Assembly (NCBI GenBank): GCA_030840805.1
Contig: JAVEDU010000024.1
Span: 1-64,000 of the forward strand
Origin: Actinomycetota bacterium
Lineage (GTDB): Bacteria; Actinomycetota; Actinomycetes; Mycobacteriales; HKI-0501
Direction of reading: 5' to 3'
DNA: 64,000 nucleotides
Position 1 is the first letter of the stretch; every line of letters begins with the position of its first letter. The notes under the pieces were generated by a model. It saw only the letters and a list, made by a program, of their open reading frames with translations, was not told the DNA's origin and ran no database searches. Both the position numbers and the translations under genes were made by a program. This document shows, piece after piece, positions 1 through 9,307 of this stretch.

Positions 1-5
1 AACAC

Positions 6-21
6 GACACGCCGGCGTGTC
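6..21. repeat. 16-bp perfect palindrome downstream of crtB
   Basis: GACACGCC followed directly by GGCGTGTC. It lies 17 bases beyond the crtB stop. It could fold as a 6-bp stem with a CCGG loop (weak terminator) or be a protein-binding site for whatever lies left of the window. There is no T-run on either side. Confidence 0.4.
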
Positions 22-38
22 TGTTGCAAACCCCATGA

Positions 39-956
39 TCAACGCGGAGTTCGGCGCGCGCGGACGGCCCGCACCAGGCCCGGGAGCGCCACCGAGGCCC
101 GCCGGCCCGCGCCGACCGACACCCGGCGGTCGAGCACCCGGTAGTCCGCGCGCTCCACCTCGTCGAGGATCCCGCCGTACAGCCGGAACGCCGTCCGCAT
201 GCAGTCCCGGCTCGTCGGGTCGAGCAGCCGGATGCCCGGCTCCGCCGACCGGTACACCTCCCGGCAGCGCGCGATCTCATGCGCGAGCAGCCGCCGCACC
301 GGGCCGTCGACGACCCCGCGAAGCAGGTGCTGCCGGTCCACGCCGAACATCGCCAGGTCCTCCATCGGCAGGTAGATGCGGCCCCGCCGCAGGTCCTCGC
401 CGACGTCGCGGATGAAGTTCGCGAGCTGGAACGCGATGCCGAGGTCCACGGCGTACGGCTCGACCACCGACCGCGGCACGCCGGGGTGCCCGAGGATCGG
501 CAGCATCTCCAGCCCGATCACCGCCGCCGACCCGTACACGTAGGTCAGCAGATCGTCGTAGGTCGCGTACTCGGTGACCGAGAGGTCCATCCGCATCGAC
601 GCGAGGAAGGCCCGCAGCTGCGCGACCGGGATGTCCCAGCGCCGGACGGTGTCGACCAGCGCCCGGGTGACGGGGTGCGCCGAGTCGCCGCGGACCACGT
701 CGGCGAGCACCTCGTCGCTCCAGCGGGTCAGCCACGCGGTGCGGTCCACCGTGACGGCGAGGTCGTCCACGATCTCGTCGGCGTGCCGGGCGAAGCCGTA
801 CAACGCGTGCACGTACGGCCGTTTCGCCGGGGGCAGCAGCAGGGTCGCGAGGTAGTAGGTCTTGCCGTGCACGGCGTTGAGCCGGCGGCAGGCCTCGTAC
901 GAGGCGCGCAGCGCGGGATCGGTGATGCCCGCGGCGTCGAGCGCCCGGCCGCTCAT
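39..956 (-). CDS. crtB: phytoene synthase
   Basis: Condenses two geranylgeranyl diphosphates to 15-cis-phytoene, the first committed step to carotenoids. The 305-residue product has normal family length and both Asp-rich metal/diphosphate motifs: DEIVDD at about residues 60-65 and DVGED at about 184-188, the latter followed by GRIYLP. The ATG chosen begins at the usual N-terminus of the family and overlaps the stop of the upstream mannosyltransferase by four bases (ATGA), so the two are probably translationally coupled. Substrate would come from crtE and product would go to crtI, both on the same strand a few kb upstream. A much longer open frame continues upstream but is only absence of stops in GC-rich DNA. 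Confidence 0.95.
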   Translation of the reverse strand: MSGRALDAAGITDPALRASYEACRRLNAVHGKTYYLATLLLPPAKRPYVHALYGFARHADEIVDDLAVTVDRTAWLTRWSDEVLADVVRGDSAHPVTRALVDTVRRWDIPVAQLRAFLASMRMDLSVTEYATYDDLLTYVYGSAAVIGLEMLPILGHPGVPRSVVEPYAVDLGIAFQLANFIRDVGEDLRRGRIYLPMEDLAMFGVDRQHLLRGVVDGPVRRLLAHEIARCREVYRSAEPGIRLLDPTSRDCMRTAFRLYGGILDEVERADYRVLDRRVSVGAGRRASVALPGLVRAVRARRTPR

Positions 957-2353
957 GCCGACACCCGCGCGCGGCGCCGGGCCGCCACCACGACGGCCAG
1001 CACCACGACCGCCGCCACCACGGCGACATCCAGCAGGATGCCGGGGAGCACCGTGGCCCGGGCGAGGTTGTAGCCGTCCGGCAGCACGAGGAAGCACAGC
1101 GCGGTGACGGCGACGGCGAGCCGGGTCCGGACCCGGTCGTCCACGGTGGCGGCCAGCGGCACGAGGGCCCACAGGGCGTACCAGGGGTGGAACGCCGGCG
1201 CCAGCAGCACGACCGCGCCGAGACTCCAGCCCAGCGCCGCGACCACCGCGCCCGGCTCGTCGGCCCTGTTCCGTACCCGCCACCACAGCGCGACGGCCAC
1301 GGCGAGGGCGACGAGCGTCCCCACCGTGCGGGCCACGGTGAGCGCGGGCTCGCGGGACCCCAGCACCCAGCCGGCCGCGAGCCCGAGCCCGGTCGGCAGG
1401 GAGGTCCACTGCACCGAGTCGCCGGGCGTGCGCAGCGCCTGCACCCAGCCGAGGCCCAGCCCGCTCGCGGCCGTCACCGCGGCGAAGACCGCGGCCGCGA
1501 CCGCCCCACCGGCCGCCAGCCCGCGCCACACCCGCGGGAAGGCGAGCACCGCCACGAACGGCAGCGCCAGCGCGGCGGGCGCCTTCACCGCGGCGGCGAG
1601 CGCGACCAGCGCCGCCGCGGCGACCCCGTGCCGCTCCACCGCGTACGCGAGCGCCGCCACGAGCAGCCCCACCATGAGGGCGTCGTTGTGTGCGCCGGAC
1701 ACCAGATGCGCGAGCAGCAGCGGGCTGCCGAGGCCGAGCCAGGTCGCCGTCCGCTCGTCCGCACCGCAGCCCCGCGCCAGCCGGGGCAGGTACACCGCGA
1801 CGAGCAGCACCCCCGCGAGCGCGACCAACCGGAGCAGCAGGACGGTCACCACGAGATGGCCGCCGGAGAGCCCGACCGCCGCGCGGGCGAGCATCAGGAA
1901 CAGTGGGCCGTACGGCGCGGGCGAGTCCCCCCAGGTCGGCGAGATCGACCCGAGCCACGCCGAGGGCAGCGCGGCGGGCCCGGCGGTGTACGGGTCGAGG
2001 CCGTGGGCGAACACGTCCCCCTGGGCGGCGTAGGCGTACACGTCCCGGCTGAACAGCGGGGGAGCGCACAACAGGGGCAGTGCCCACAGCGCTGTGGTCC
2101 GCACGGACCACCGGACCGGCGGCCGGGACCGGCCTGCCCGCCACCAGGCCACCACCAGGACCAGCATCCCCACCGCGGCCAGCACGACGCCCGGCCAGAG
2201 GTGGGACCGCAGCGCGCCGAGGACCGGCCAGCTCCGCGCCGGATCGGGCCGCGGGAACACCCCCGCCACGGTCGCCCCGGCCGCCAGGGCGAGCGCGCCC
2301 CCGAAACCGGCCAGCCGCAGACGGGCGAGCGGGTCGGCGGGCACGGGCGTCAT
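953..2353 (-). CDS. MptB-like polyprenol-phosphate-mannose-dependent mannosyltransferase
   Basis: Multi-pass membrane glycosyltransferase of the GT-C fold, most like actinobacterial alpha-1,6-mannosyltransferases (MptB family), which use polyprenol-phosphate mannose on the outer membrane face. The 466-residue protein is mostly hydrophobic helices; the first extracytoplasmic loop carries SRDVYAY at about residues 102-108, the acidic loop motif expected of GT-C enzymes. It starts at an ATG at the head of a two-gene unit and overlaps crtB by four bases. In mycobacteria and corynebacteria the family builds the lipomannan backbone; the acceptor here is unknown. Coupling to crtB suggests co-regulation with pigment synthesis, perhaps glycosylation of a carotenoid or envelope lipid, which is inference only. 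Confidence 0.8.
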   Translation of the reverse strand: MTPVPADPLARLRLAGFGGALALAAGATVAGVFPRPDPARSWPVLGALRSHLWPGVVLAAVGMLVLVVAWWRAGRSRPPVRWSVRTTALWALPLLCAPPLFSRDVYAYAAQGDVFAHGLDPYTAGPAALPSAWLGSISPTWGDSPAPYGPLFLMLARAAVGLSGGHLVVTVLLLRLVALAGVLLVAVYLPRLARGCGADERTATWLGLGSPLLLAHLVSGAHNDALMVGLLVAALAYAVERHGVAAAALVALAAAVKAPAALALPFVAVLAFPRVWRGLAAGGAVAAAVFAAVTAASGLGLGWVQALRTPGDSVQWTSLPTGLGLAAGWVLGSREPALTVARTVGTLVALAVAVALWWRVRNRADEPGAVVAALGWSLGAVVLLAPAFHPWYALWALVPLAATVDDRVRTRLAVAVTALCFLVLPDGYNLARATVLPGILLDVAVVAAVVVLAVVVAARRRARVSA

Positions 2354-2559
2354 GCTCCCACGACGGTCCGTCCGCGGCAGACGCGAACCTCGCCGTATCG
2401 CTTGCTGTGCTCCCGTGACGGGTACACACTCGGCCCCCGAATACGAGGGGCGGACGCCGGTGGGGCGGCGGCGGGGGCGCAGGTCGAGAAGGGGGGCACG
2501 TCCGTGATCGTGCGGGACGTGCGGCGCCGTGCCCGAGACGGTGGGTTCCGGAGGGTTGT

Positions 2560-2997
2560 GTGGTGAAGCATCTGGCCGTCGTCCTGGACGGTTCCCGGCC
2601 GCCGGGGATGTATCGCTGGCGCTCGACCGCGCACCGGGCATCGGTCTGCCGGGGGCTCGCCCCGGCCGGGGTCTGGTGCCACTTCCTCGACGGCGGCCGG
2701 GTGACGGACGCGGCCGGCCTCTTCGCCGCGTGCGCCATCGCGTTGCGGTTCCCGGACCGGTTCTCCGGCGACTGGGAGGGGATGGCCGACTGCCTGGGTG
2801 ACCTGTCGTGGCTACCGGGCCGCGTCCACGTGCTGGTCTGGGAGCACTACGGGACGCTCGCGCGGAACGACCCGCCGGCCTGGGAGACCGCCCGGGAGGT
2901 GTTCTCCGTGCAGGCCACGGCGTCGGGCAAGGACGGGCCACCGCTGTACGTCCTGCTGCGCGGCACCGGACCGGTCGACGAGCTGCCCGTGCTGTAG
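2560..2997 (+). CDS. barstar family protein
   Basis: Probable small cytoplasmic RNase inhibitor of the barstar fold. The 145-residue protein shows the barstar pattern: a short strand ending in FLDG, a helix with two aromatic/hydrophobic positions leading to FPDRF, then a tryptophan-containing segment (SGDWEGMADCL) and a strand with VHVLVW. Known barstars bind a barnase-type RNase through an acidic helix. No RNase gene is present in this window, so the partner is unknown. A GGAGGG Shine-Dalgarno at 2550-2555 favours GTG 2560 or the adjacent in-frame GTG 2563. The gene diverges from mptB-crtB and converges with crtI with only four bases between the stops. Confidence 0.8.
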   Translation: MVKHLAVVLDGSRPPGMYRWRSTAHRASVCRGLAPAGVWCHFLDGGRVTDAAGLFAACAIALRFPDRFSGDWEGMADCLGDLSWLPGRVHVLVWEHYGTLARNDPPAWETAREVFSVQATASGKDGPPLYVLLRGTGPVDELPVL

Positions 2998-3001
2998 GCG
3001 G

Positions 3002-4513
3002 TCAGCGCAGCGCGCGGGAGCGGTACGCCGGGTCCGGGCCGGTGATGCGCTCGGCCGCGAGCCGGCCGGACACCAGCACCATCGGGACCCCGACGCCGGG
3101 CTGGGTGCCGGAGCCGGTGAACACCACGTTCGCCAGGCCGGGGGCCAGGTTCGACGGGCGGAACGGACCGGTCTGCCCGAACGTGTGCGCGCTGGCGAAC
3201 GGCGCGCCGGCCGCGAGGCCCATCGCCTCCCAGTCCGCCGGGGTGACGGCGTGCTCGACCTCGATCGCGGCCCCGAAGCCCCGGTATCCGGCGGCCTCCA
3301 GGCGGGCCACCACCTCGTCGCGGTACCGGGGCCCGACCACGGACCAGTCGATCGGCGCGGTGGCGTTCGGGGTGGGGAACAGCACGTAGTAGCTCTGCCG
3401 GTCGTCCGGTGCGAGCGACGGGTCCGAGTACGTCGGGTTGGTGACCAGGAAGGACGGGTCGCTCATCAGGCTGCCGTCCCGGATGATCTCCCGGAATACG
3501 CCCCGCCAGGACCGTCCGAAGTGGATGTTGTGGTGGACGATCTTCCGGTACGCCGCGGTGGATCCGACGTGGAGCACGAAGCAGGACGGGGAGTAGTCCA
3601 GCGCGCGCACGCGCCGGGGCACCGGGGTGCCCGGCAGCAGGTCGCGGTACGCCGTGGGCAGGTCGGGGTTGAGCACCACCACGTCCGCCGGGATGCGCTC
3701 GCCGTCCGTGGTCACCACGGCCGTGGCCCGATCGCCGCGGAGCTCCACGTGGTCGACGGTGGTCGAGTACCGGATGTCGACGCCGTGCTTCTGCGCCGCC
3801 CGGGCCAGCGCGGTCGGCACGGCGTGCATGCCGCCGGCCGGGAAGTACACGCCCGCCACCGAGTCCATGTAGGCGATCACCGCGTAGATCGCGAGTGCGT
3901 CGTGCGGGGACAGCCCGGCGTACATCGCCTGGAAGCTGAAGACCCGCTGGGTGCGCGGGTCCTTCAGGTACTGCGCCACCTTCGGGGCGAGCCGGCGCAC
4001 GCCGCCGAGCCCGACCAGGCGCAGCAGGTTGACGCCCAGCAGGTCGGCGGGGGAGTCCAGGTTCCGGTCGATGAAGTCGCGCATCTCCACGCGGTAGAGC
4101 GCGGAGACGAAGTCCGCGAAGCGCAGGTAACCGTCCGCCTCGCGCCGGCCGCAGACCCGCTCGATCTCGGCCGCCATCGCGGCCCGGTCGGCGTGCACGT
4201 CCAACGTGGACCCGTCCGGATAGGACGCCCGGTACAGCGGGGAGACCGGGCGCAGGTCCAGCCAGTCCGCCATCGACTCGCCGACGCAGTCCAGCGCGTC
4301 GGCGATGAGGTCCGGCATGGTCAGGACCGTGGGCCCGGTGTCGAAGTGGTAGCCGTCGAGGTCCAGCCGCCCGGCCCGGCCGCCGGGGACCGCCGCCCGC
4401 TCCACGATCGTGACGTCGCGGCCGGCTCCGGCGAGGCGCAGCGCGCACGACAGCCCGCCCAGTCCCGCGCCGACGATCACGACCCGATCGGTCCGGCCGG
4501 TCACGGTGCGCAT
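3002..4513 (-). CDS. crtI: phytoene desaturase
   Basis: FAD-dependent CrtI-type desaturase that converts phytoene in several steps to neurosporene, lycopene or further. The 503-residue protein begins with the dinucleotide-binding motif GAGLGG at about residues 15-20, followed by ERAAVPGGRAGR and FDTGPTVLTMP, and ends with the typical CrtI signature GTQPGVGVPMVL. Start: the ATG is preferred over the GTG three codons upstream because a TACTGT box on this strand (4521-4526) sits seven bases before it, consistent with a leaderless message, and the GTG would fall inside that box. The promoter overlaps the 3' end of the phosphatase gene. Confidence 0.93.
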   Translation of the reverse strand: MRTVTGRTDRVVIVGAGLGGLSCALRLAGAGRDVTIVERAAVPGGRAGRLDLDGYHFDTGPTVLTMPDLIADALDCVGESMADWLDLRPVSPLYRASYPDGSTLDVHADRAAMAAEIERVCGRREADGYLRFADFVSALYRVEMRDFIDRNLDSPADLLGVNLLRLVGLGGVRRLAPKVAQYLKDPRTQRVFSFQAMYAGLSPHDALAIYAVIAYMDSVAGVYFPAGGMHAVPTALARAAQKHGVDIRYSTTVDHVELRGDRATAVVTTDGERIPADVVVLNPDLPTAYRDLLPGTPVPRRVRALDYSPSCFVLHVGSTAAYRKIVHHNIHFGRSWRGVFREIIRDGSLMSDPSFLVTNPTYSDPSLAPDDRQSYYVLFPTPNATAPIDWSVVGPRYRDEVVARLEAAGYRGFGAAIEVEHAVTPADWEAMGLAAGAPFASAHTFGQTGPFRPSNLAPGLANVVFTGSGTQPGVGVPMVLVSGRLAAERITGPDPAYRSRALR

Positions 4514-4520
4514 GCGGGTC

Positions 4521-4526
4521 ACAGTA
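4521..4526 (-). promoter_or_regulatory. candidate -10 box of crtI
   Basis: TACTGT read on the minus strand, seven bases upstream of the crtI ATG, matching the TANNNT pattern of actinobacterial housekeeping promoters. A good -35 is not visible (TGAGCT at 18-bp spacing is weak). Confidence 0.35.
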
Positions 4527-4547
4527 GGCCGCGGACCGGCCGCAAGC

Positions 4548-7154
4548 TCAGTCGGGGAGAACGCGGCGGGGCTTCGGGAGATGCAGCAGCCGCGGGGCCG
4601 GGTCGAGCTCGCTCCGCAGCGCGATCAGCGCGATGTCGTCGTCGGCGGGACCGGGGACGGTGGCGAGAAGCTCGTCGAGGATCTCGTCCGGGATGCTGCG
4701 GGAGCTGCCGCGCAGCGCGTCGAGCAGCCGGTCCAGCCCGGCGTCGAACGGTTCGTTCCGCCGCTCGACGAACCCGTCGGTGTAGCCCAGCAGCCATGAT
4801 CCGGCGTAGAGGTCGGCGGTCGCCTCCGGGTAGGTGGCGTGCTCGTCCACCCCGAGCGGCAGCCCCGCCGGGCCGTCCAGCAGATGCGGGTCCCAGCCGT
4901 TGCCGGCCGGCTCCACCAGCACCAGCGGCGGGTGCCCGGCGCGCGCATGGCGTACCTGCCCGGTGGTGAGGTCGACCACCGCGTACGCGACGGTCGCGAG
5001 CTGTTCGGGGGGCAGGGCGGACGCCGACGTCGCGCGGTTGAGCGCCGCGAGCACCTGGCCGGGCGGGCGCCCCTCCAGCGCGTACGCGCGCAGGGTGCCG
5101 CGCAGCTGTCCCATCAGGGCGGCCGCCCGCACCCCGTGGCCCGACACGTCCCCGATCGCGACGCCGATGCGGCCGTCCGCGAGCGGGATCACGTCGTACC
5201 AGTCGCCGCCGACCTGCGCGGCCCGGCCGGCCGGGAGGTACCGCGCCGCGGTCAGCACCCCGGGCGGCTGGGCGAGCCGGTCCGGCAGCAGGCTGCGCTG
5301 GAGGAGCTCCGCGACCTCGCGCTGCGCCTCGAAGAGGCGGGCCCGCTCCAGCGTCGTGGCGGCGAGGTCCGCCGCCGTGGTGAGGAACCGTTCCTTGTCC
5401 TCGGTGCGGACGTGCTCGCCCGGCCACCGGAGCTCCCAGCCGCCGTGCAACACGCCGTGGCTGACCAGGGGCAGCGCCATCGACGCGCCCCGCCCCGGCC
5501 CGGCGGGGGTCCAGACGGGCGTACGGTGCCGCAGCGCGTCCCGGACCGCGGGGGTCAGCTCCGCCTCGGTGGGGGAGGGCGGGACCCAGCGGGCGCGCTC
5601 GGAGTCGAACACCGAGAACGCGCTGGCCGGGCGACCCGGCATGTCCGCGGACGTCTGGACCAGCGCGGCCCGCACCTCCTCGACGGTCAGGGCCTCGGCC
5701 AGCGCGGCGGTGAGCCGCTGGAGTCGGATGGCCCGCTCGGCCGCCTGCTGCTCCGCCGCACGCAGGGCCGCGCGCTCCTCCTCGGCGTGGTGCCGGTCGG
5801 TCACGTCCAGGCTCACCCCGACGAGGCGGTTCGGCCGGCCCTCGGAGTCGCGCACGAGCTCGGCACGGGAGAGGACCCACCGCAGGCCGCCGTCCGGCTG
5901 CGGGACCCGGAACTCCAGGTCGAACCGGCCGTCGGTGATCGCGCGGTCGTGGGCGTCCGCGACCGCGGTGCGGTCGTCCGGGTGGAGCTGCGCGAGCGCG
6001 GGCCCCGACGGGTCTGCCTCGAGGCCGAGGAGCCGGGCCGCCGTCGCGCTGCGGTACACGGTTCCGGCGACGAGGTCCCATTCCCAGCTGCCCGTGCCGG
6101 CCACCTCCAGGGCCAGGCTGAGCCGGGCATCACGCCGCCGTCGCCGCTCGGTGACGTCCTGGGCCTGGGCGAGATACCAGCCGGGGTTGCCCGCGTCGTC
6201 GTCCAGCACCGACAGGGTGACCAGCGCCCACACCTCGGTGCCGTCCGGTCGCACGTAGCGCTTCTCGCGCTGGATCGTCCGCCGCTCGGCGGCACGGGCA
6301 GGAGGCACCGGCCCGCCGGCACCCCACAGGTCGTCCTGGTGGGTGAACTCGGCGTAGTCGTGGCCCACGATCTCGGCGGCGTCCCGGCCGAGCAGGGCAC
6401 ACATCGCGGCGTTCACCTCGACGTACCGGCCGGTCAGCGAGACGCGGGCGATGCCGACGGGCGCGTCGTCGATCACCTGCTGGGCCCGGCGCGCGGTGCC
6501 CTGCCGGGCCTTCTCCGCGGTGAGCTCGCGGACGTGGGAGCGCTCGCTGGCCCGCCAGAACGCGAGCTGGGCGGCGCAGAGGGCCAGCACGAAGCCCGTG
6601 TGCACGGCGGTCCACAGCCACGGGCTGTCATCGGAGTGACCGAAGACGTCGAACGGGTCGAGCGAGCCCATGATCCCGTGCTGGAGCACCACGAACAGGA
6701 CCGCGACCGCGTAGACCAGCCATTCCTCGTACAGCGCGATGAGGGCGACCGCCACGAAGTAGTGGAAATGCGCCTCCGCCAGGCCGTGGGTGAGATGCAC
6801 GACGACCGCGGAGGAGACCAGCAGGCCGAGGCACGACGCGAGTGAGCGGGTCCGCCGGCGACCGCCCCATATCGCGACGGCGAGCGCGACGACGATGGCG
6901 CTCACCTCGAGCGTGGCCGCGCCGAGCCCGCGGCCGGTGTGCAGGGCGTACAGCCACAGCAGCGGGACGTGGACGGCGACGACGGTGGTGACGGTGCGGT
7001 GCCGCGACCGCCACTCCTCCCGGGAGAGCCGGGTGACGTGCGGGAGCCAACGGGCCCAGGCCACGTTCGTCACCCCCCGGGTGGGACCTGGTGCATGCGG
7101 GATCTCCGCCCGCACCTCGTACGTGTCGTAAACCTTACGTCTTCGTATGGTCAC
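4548..7154 (-). CDS. PAS/GAF sensor with SpoIIE-type PP2C phosphatase domain
   Basis: Predicted membrane-tethered Ser/Thr phosphatase of the SpoIIE/RsbU class; relatives dephosphorylate anti-sigma antagonists to release stress sigma factors. Order in the 868-residue protein: N-terminal block of about six hydrophobic segments (roughly residues 45-205); PAS with PAC (about 220-335); second PAS/PAC (about 340-460); coiled linker; GAF-like region (about 480-620); SpoIIE phosphatase domain from about 640, with GGDWYD near 650 and GDVSGHG as metal-binding motifs. No histidine kinase or anti-sigma ATPase domain is present. GTG 7154 is used because a TATAAC box ends five bases before it; GTG 7073 is an alternative. 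The gene lies between crtE and crtI on their strand, so a role in controlling pigment genes is possible but not shown. Confidence 0.87.
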   Translation of the reverse strand: MTIRRRKVYDTYEVRAEIPHAPGPTRGVTNVAWARWLPHVTRLSREEWRSRHRTVTTVVAVHVPLLWLYALHTGRGLGAATLEVSAIVVALAVAIWGGRRRTRSLASCLGLLVSSAVVVHLTHGLAEAHFHYFVAVALIALYEEWLVYAVAVLFVVLQHGIMGSLDPFDVFGHSDDSPWLWTAVHTGFVLALCAAQLAFWRASERSHVRELTAEKARQGTARRAQQVIDDAPVGIARVSLTGRYVEVNAAMCALLGRDAAEIVGHDYAEFTHQDDLWGAGGPVPPARAAERRTIQREKRYVRPDGTEVWALVTLSVLDDDAGNPGWYLAQAQDVTERRRRRDARLSLALEVAGTGSWEWDLVAGTVYRSATAARLLGLEADPSGPALAQLHPDDRTAVADAHDRAITDGRFDLEFRVPQPDGGLRWVLSRAELVRDSEGRPNRLVGVSLDVTDRHHAEEERAALRAAEQQAAERAIRLQRLTAALAEALTVEEVRAALVQTSADMPGRPASAFSVFDSERARWVPPSPTEAELTPAVRDALRHRTPVWTPAGPGRGASMALPLVSHGVLHGGWELRWPGEHVRTEDKERFLTTAADLAATTLERARLFEAQREVAELLQRSLLPDRLAQPPGVLTAARYLPAGRAAQVGGDWYDVIPLADGRIGVAIGDVSGHGVRAAALMGQLRGTLRAYALEGRPPGQVLAALNRATSASALPPEQLATVAYAVVDLTTGQVRHARAGHPPLVLVEPAGNGWDPHLLDGPAGLPLGVDEHATYPEATADLYAGSWLLGYTDGFVERRNEPFDAGLDRLLDALRGSSRSIPDEILDELLATVPGPADDDIALIALRSELDPAPRLLHLPKPRRVLPD

Positions 7155-7159
7155 AAACA

Positions 7160-7165
7160 GTTATA
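7160..7165 (-). promoter_or_regulatory. candidate -10 box of the PAS-phosphatase gene
   Basis: TATAAC on the minus strand in an AT-rich island between crtE and the phosphatase gene. The predicted transcription start falls on or next to GTG 7154, giving a leaderless mRNA, or an 80-base leader if GTG 7073 is the true start. Confidence 0.45.
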
Positions 7166-7218
7166 ACGGCGCAGGTGGCGAGACGTGACGCGTTCGGCGC
7201 GACAATCGCCCCGAACGG

Positions 7219-8337
7219 TCAGCCGCGCCGGGTGGTCGCGGCGACGGCGAGCTCCCGGAGCACGTCGCGGGCCGTGCGGTCCAGGCCGTCGACGTCCAGC
7301 GCCGCGAGGGCACTCCCGGTGAGCTCGCCGATCACCCGCTCGGTCTCGGCCAGCGCTCCCGTCGAGGAGATGACCTCCCGCAGCTCGGCGACCCCTGCCT
7401 CGGACAGCGCCGGGTCGCCGAGGTGGCGCTCCACCACCGCGGCCTGGTCCGAGGTCGCGGCGGCGAGCGCCTTGGCGATCAGCACGGTCCGCTTGCCCTC
7501 ACGGAGATCGTCGCCCGCCGGCTTGCCGGTCACCGACGGGTCGCCGAACACGCCGAGCACGTCGTCCCGGAGCTGGAACGCCTCGCCGAGCGGCAGGCCG
7601 TACGCCGTGTACGCCCGGATGATGTCCGGTCCGGCCCCGGCGAGGGCGGCCCCGAAGTGCAGTGGGCGCTCGACGGTGTACTTCGCGGACTTGTACCGCG
7701 CCACCGTCATCGACCGCTCGACGGAGTGGCCGCCCACCGCCTGCGCCAGCAGGTCGAGGTACTGGCCCGCCATCAGCTCGGTACGCATCTCGTCGTACAC
7801 CGGCTGGGCCCGGCGCAGCGCCTCGGCCGGGAGGCCGGAGGTGTTCACCATCTCGTCGGCCCAGATCAGCGCCAGGTCACCGAGCAGGATTGCCGCGGCG
7901 GTCCCGAACGCCTCCGCCGAGCCCTGCCAGCCCTCGGCGCGGTGCCGGCTCGCGAACTGCCGGTGGACCGCCGGGCGGCCGCGACGGGTGTCCGACCCGT
8001 CCATCACGTCGTCGTGGATCAGCGCCGACGCCTGGAGCCACTCCAGCGCGGCGGCGGCGGACACGATCGCGTCGTTGTCCTCGCCGCCCGCGCCGCGCCA
8101 GCCCCAGTACGCGAAGGCCGGGCGGAGGCGTTTCCCGCCGTCGAGCAGGAACGCCTCCAGCGCGTCGGCGGCCGGGATCAGGTCGAGACTGATCGCGTCG
8201 AGACGCGGCCGCTGCCCGGTGAGGAACGCCTCGACGGCCTTGGTGACCCGCTGACGGAGGTCTTCACGGTCGGTCGGGGACACGGCTGCTCCAGGGTTCT
8301 GTCCGTCGTGGCGCGGCGGACGTTCGTTGTTCGGCAC
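7219..8337 (-). CDS. crtE: geranylgeranyl diphosphate synthase (polyprenyl synthetase)
   Basis: Trans-isoprenyl diphosphate synthase that extends allylic diphosphates with IPP to the C20 precursor used by crtB. The 372-residue protein has the first Asp-rich motif DDVMD at about residues 109-113 and the second at about 258-262 ([11 protein letters not shown]), plus GGKRLRP near 68. The residues four and five positions before the first motif are small (Ala, Ser), not aromatic, which fits a product longer than C15; exact chain length cannot be read from sequence. The GTG start is the only one near the family N-terminus. It is divergent from metF and lies upstream of the phosphatase gene on the same strand. 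Confidence 0.9.
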   Translation of the reverse strand: MPNNERPPRHDGQNPGAAVSPTDREDLRQRVTKAVEAFLTGQRPRLDAISLDLIPAADALEAFLLDGGKRLRPAFAYWGWRGAGGEDNDAIVSAAAALEWLQASALIHDDVMDGSDTRRGRPAVHRQFASRHRAEGWQGSAEAFGTAAAILLGDLALIWADEMVNTSGLPAEALRRAQPVYDEMRTELMAGQYLDLLAQAVGGHSVERSMTVARYKSAKYTVERPLHFGAALAGAGPDIIRAYTAYGLPLGEAFQLRDDVLGVFGDPSVTGKPAGDDLREGKRTVLIAKALAAATSDQAAVVERHLGDPALSEAGVAELREVISSTGALAETERVIGELTGSALAALDVDGLDRTARDVLRELAVAATTRRG

Positions 8338-8386
8338 GGTAACGGTTCGTTCTCCCGGGGTGCGGAGGGGCTGCCGGCCACCCCAC

Positions 8387-8392
8387 TACCAT
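8387..8392 (+). promoter_or_regulatory. candidate -10 box of metF
   Basis: TACCAT six bases before the metF ATG (8399), which predicts a leaderless transcript. It lies in the 61-bp divergent gap shared with crtE. Confidence 0.35.
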
Positions 8393-8398
8393 GTGGCC

Positions 8399-9307
8399 AT
8401 GGCGCTCGGCATCCCTTCCATCATGCCCGGGGCGGCAGCCTCGGTCGCGGACCTCCTGGCGGCGCCGCACCCGGCGTTCTCGTTCGAGTTCTTCCCGCCG
8501 AAGACCGACGAGGGCGAACGGCAGCTCTGGCAGGCGATCCGTGAGCTGGAGTCCCTGCAACCCTCCTTCGTGTCGATCACCTACGGCGCCGGCGGGTCGA
8601 CCCGGGAACACACCGTGGAGCTCACCGAGCGCGTCGCCGCGGAGACCACCCTGCTCCCGCTGGCCCACCTCACCTGCGTCGGGCACAGCGTGGCCGAGCT
8701 GCGCAACATCATCGGCGCGTACGCCGGCGCCGGGGTGCGCAACGTGCTCGCCCTCCGCGGCGACCCGCCGGGCGACCCACAGGGCGAGTGGATCGCGCAC
8801 CCGGACGGCTACTCCTACGCATCCGAGCTGGTGGAGCTGCTGCGCGAGTCGGGGGACTTCAGCGTCGGCGTGGCGGCGTTCCCGGAGAAGCACCCGCGCT
8901 CGGCCGACCTGGACTCCGACGTCCGGCATCTGGTGGCGAAGCTGCGAGCCGGGGCGGACTACGCGATCACCCAGTTCTTCTTCCGCTGGCAGGACTGGGC
9001 CCGGCTCCGTGACGGCGTGGCCGCGCACGGCCTGGACGTGCCGCTGGTGCCGGGCGTGATGCCCGTGACGAACGTCAAGCAGATCGAGCGGATGTCGGTC
9101 CTGTCCGGGGCGGCGTTCCCGGTCGACCTCGCGGAGCGCCTGCATGCCGTGGCGGACGACGCCGTCGCGGTCCGGGCGATCGGTGTCGAGGTGGCGACGG
9201 CCCTGTGCGAGCGGCTGCTCGCCGAGGGGGCGCCGGGTGTCCACTTCATCACCCTCAACCGGTCGACCGCGACGCGCGAGGTGTGGCAGAACCTGTCCAC
9301 GTCGTGA
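8399..9307 (+). CDS. metF: methylenetetrahydrofolate reductase
   Basis: FAD-dependent reduction of 5,10-methylene-THF to 5-methyl-THF, the methyl donor for methionine synthesis. The 302-residue TIM-barrel protein shows the family motifs [10 protein letters not shown] near the N-terminus, [23 protein letters not shown] and ITQFFF, and ends near THF-site residues in the usual place. An in-frame reading extends upstream, but the family starts at the ATG used here. The stop overlaps the next gene as GTGA, so the two are coupled. It has no evident link to the surrounding carotenoid genes. Confidence 0.95.
   Translation: MALGIPSIMPGAAASVADLLAAPHPAFSFEFFPPKTDEGERQLWQAIRELESLQPSFVSITYGAGGSTREHTVELTERVAAETTLLPLAHLTCVGHSVAELRNIIGAYAGAGVRNVLALRGDPPGDPQGEWIAHPDGYSYASELVELLRESGDFSVGVAAFPEKHPRSADLDSDVRHLVAKLRAGADYAITQFFFRWQDWARLRDGVAAHGLDVPLVPGVMPVTNVKQIERMSVLSGAAFPVDLAERLHAVADDAVAVRAIGVEVATALCERLLAEGAPGVHFITLNRSTATREVWQNLSTS

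Noticed and set aside
1187-2566. 459-codon plus-strand frame antisense to the mannosyltransferase
   Set aside because: No domain, biased His/Arg/Pro/Gly content, and overlaps a well-supported gene on the other strand.
957-2738. Upstream extension of the crtB frame through the mannosyltransferase gene
   Set aside because: Sequence before the crtB ATG is low-complexity Arg/Pro/Gly and unlike phytoene synthase; the mannosyltransferase in the other frame has clear family motifs.
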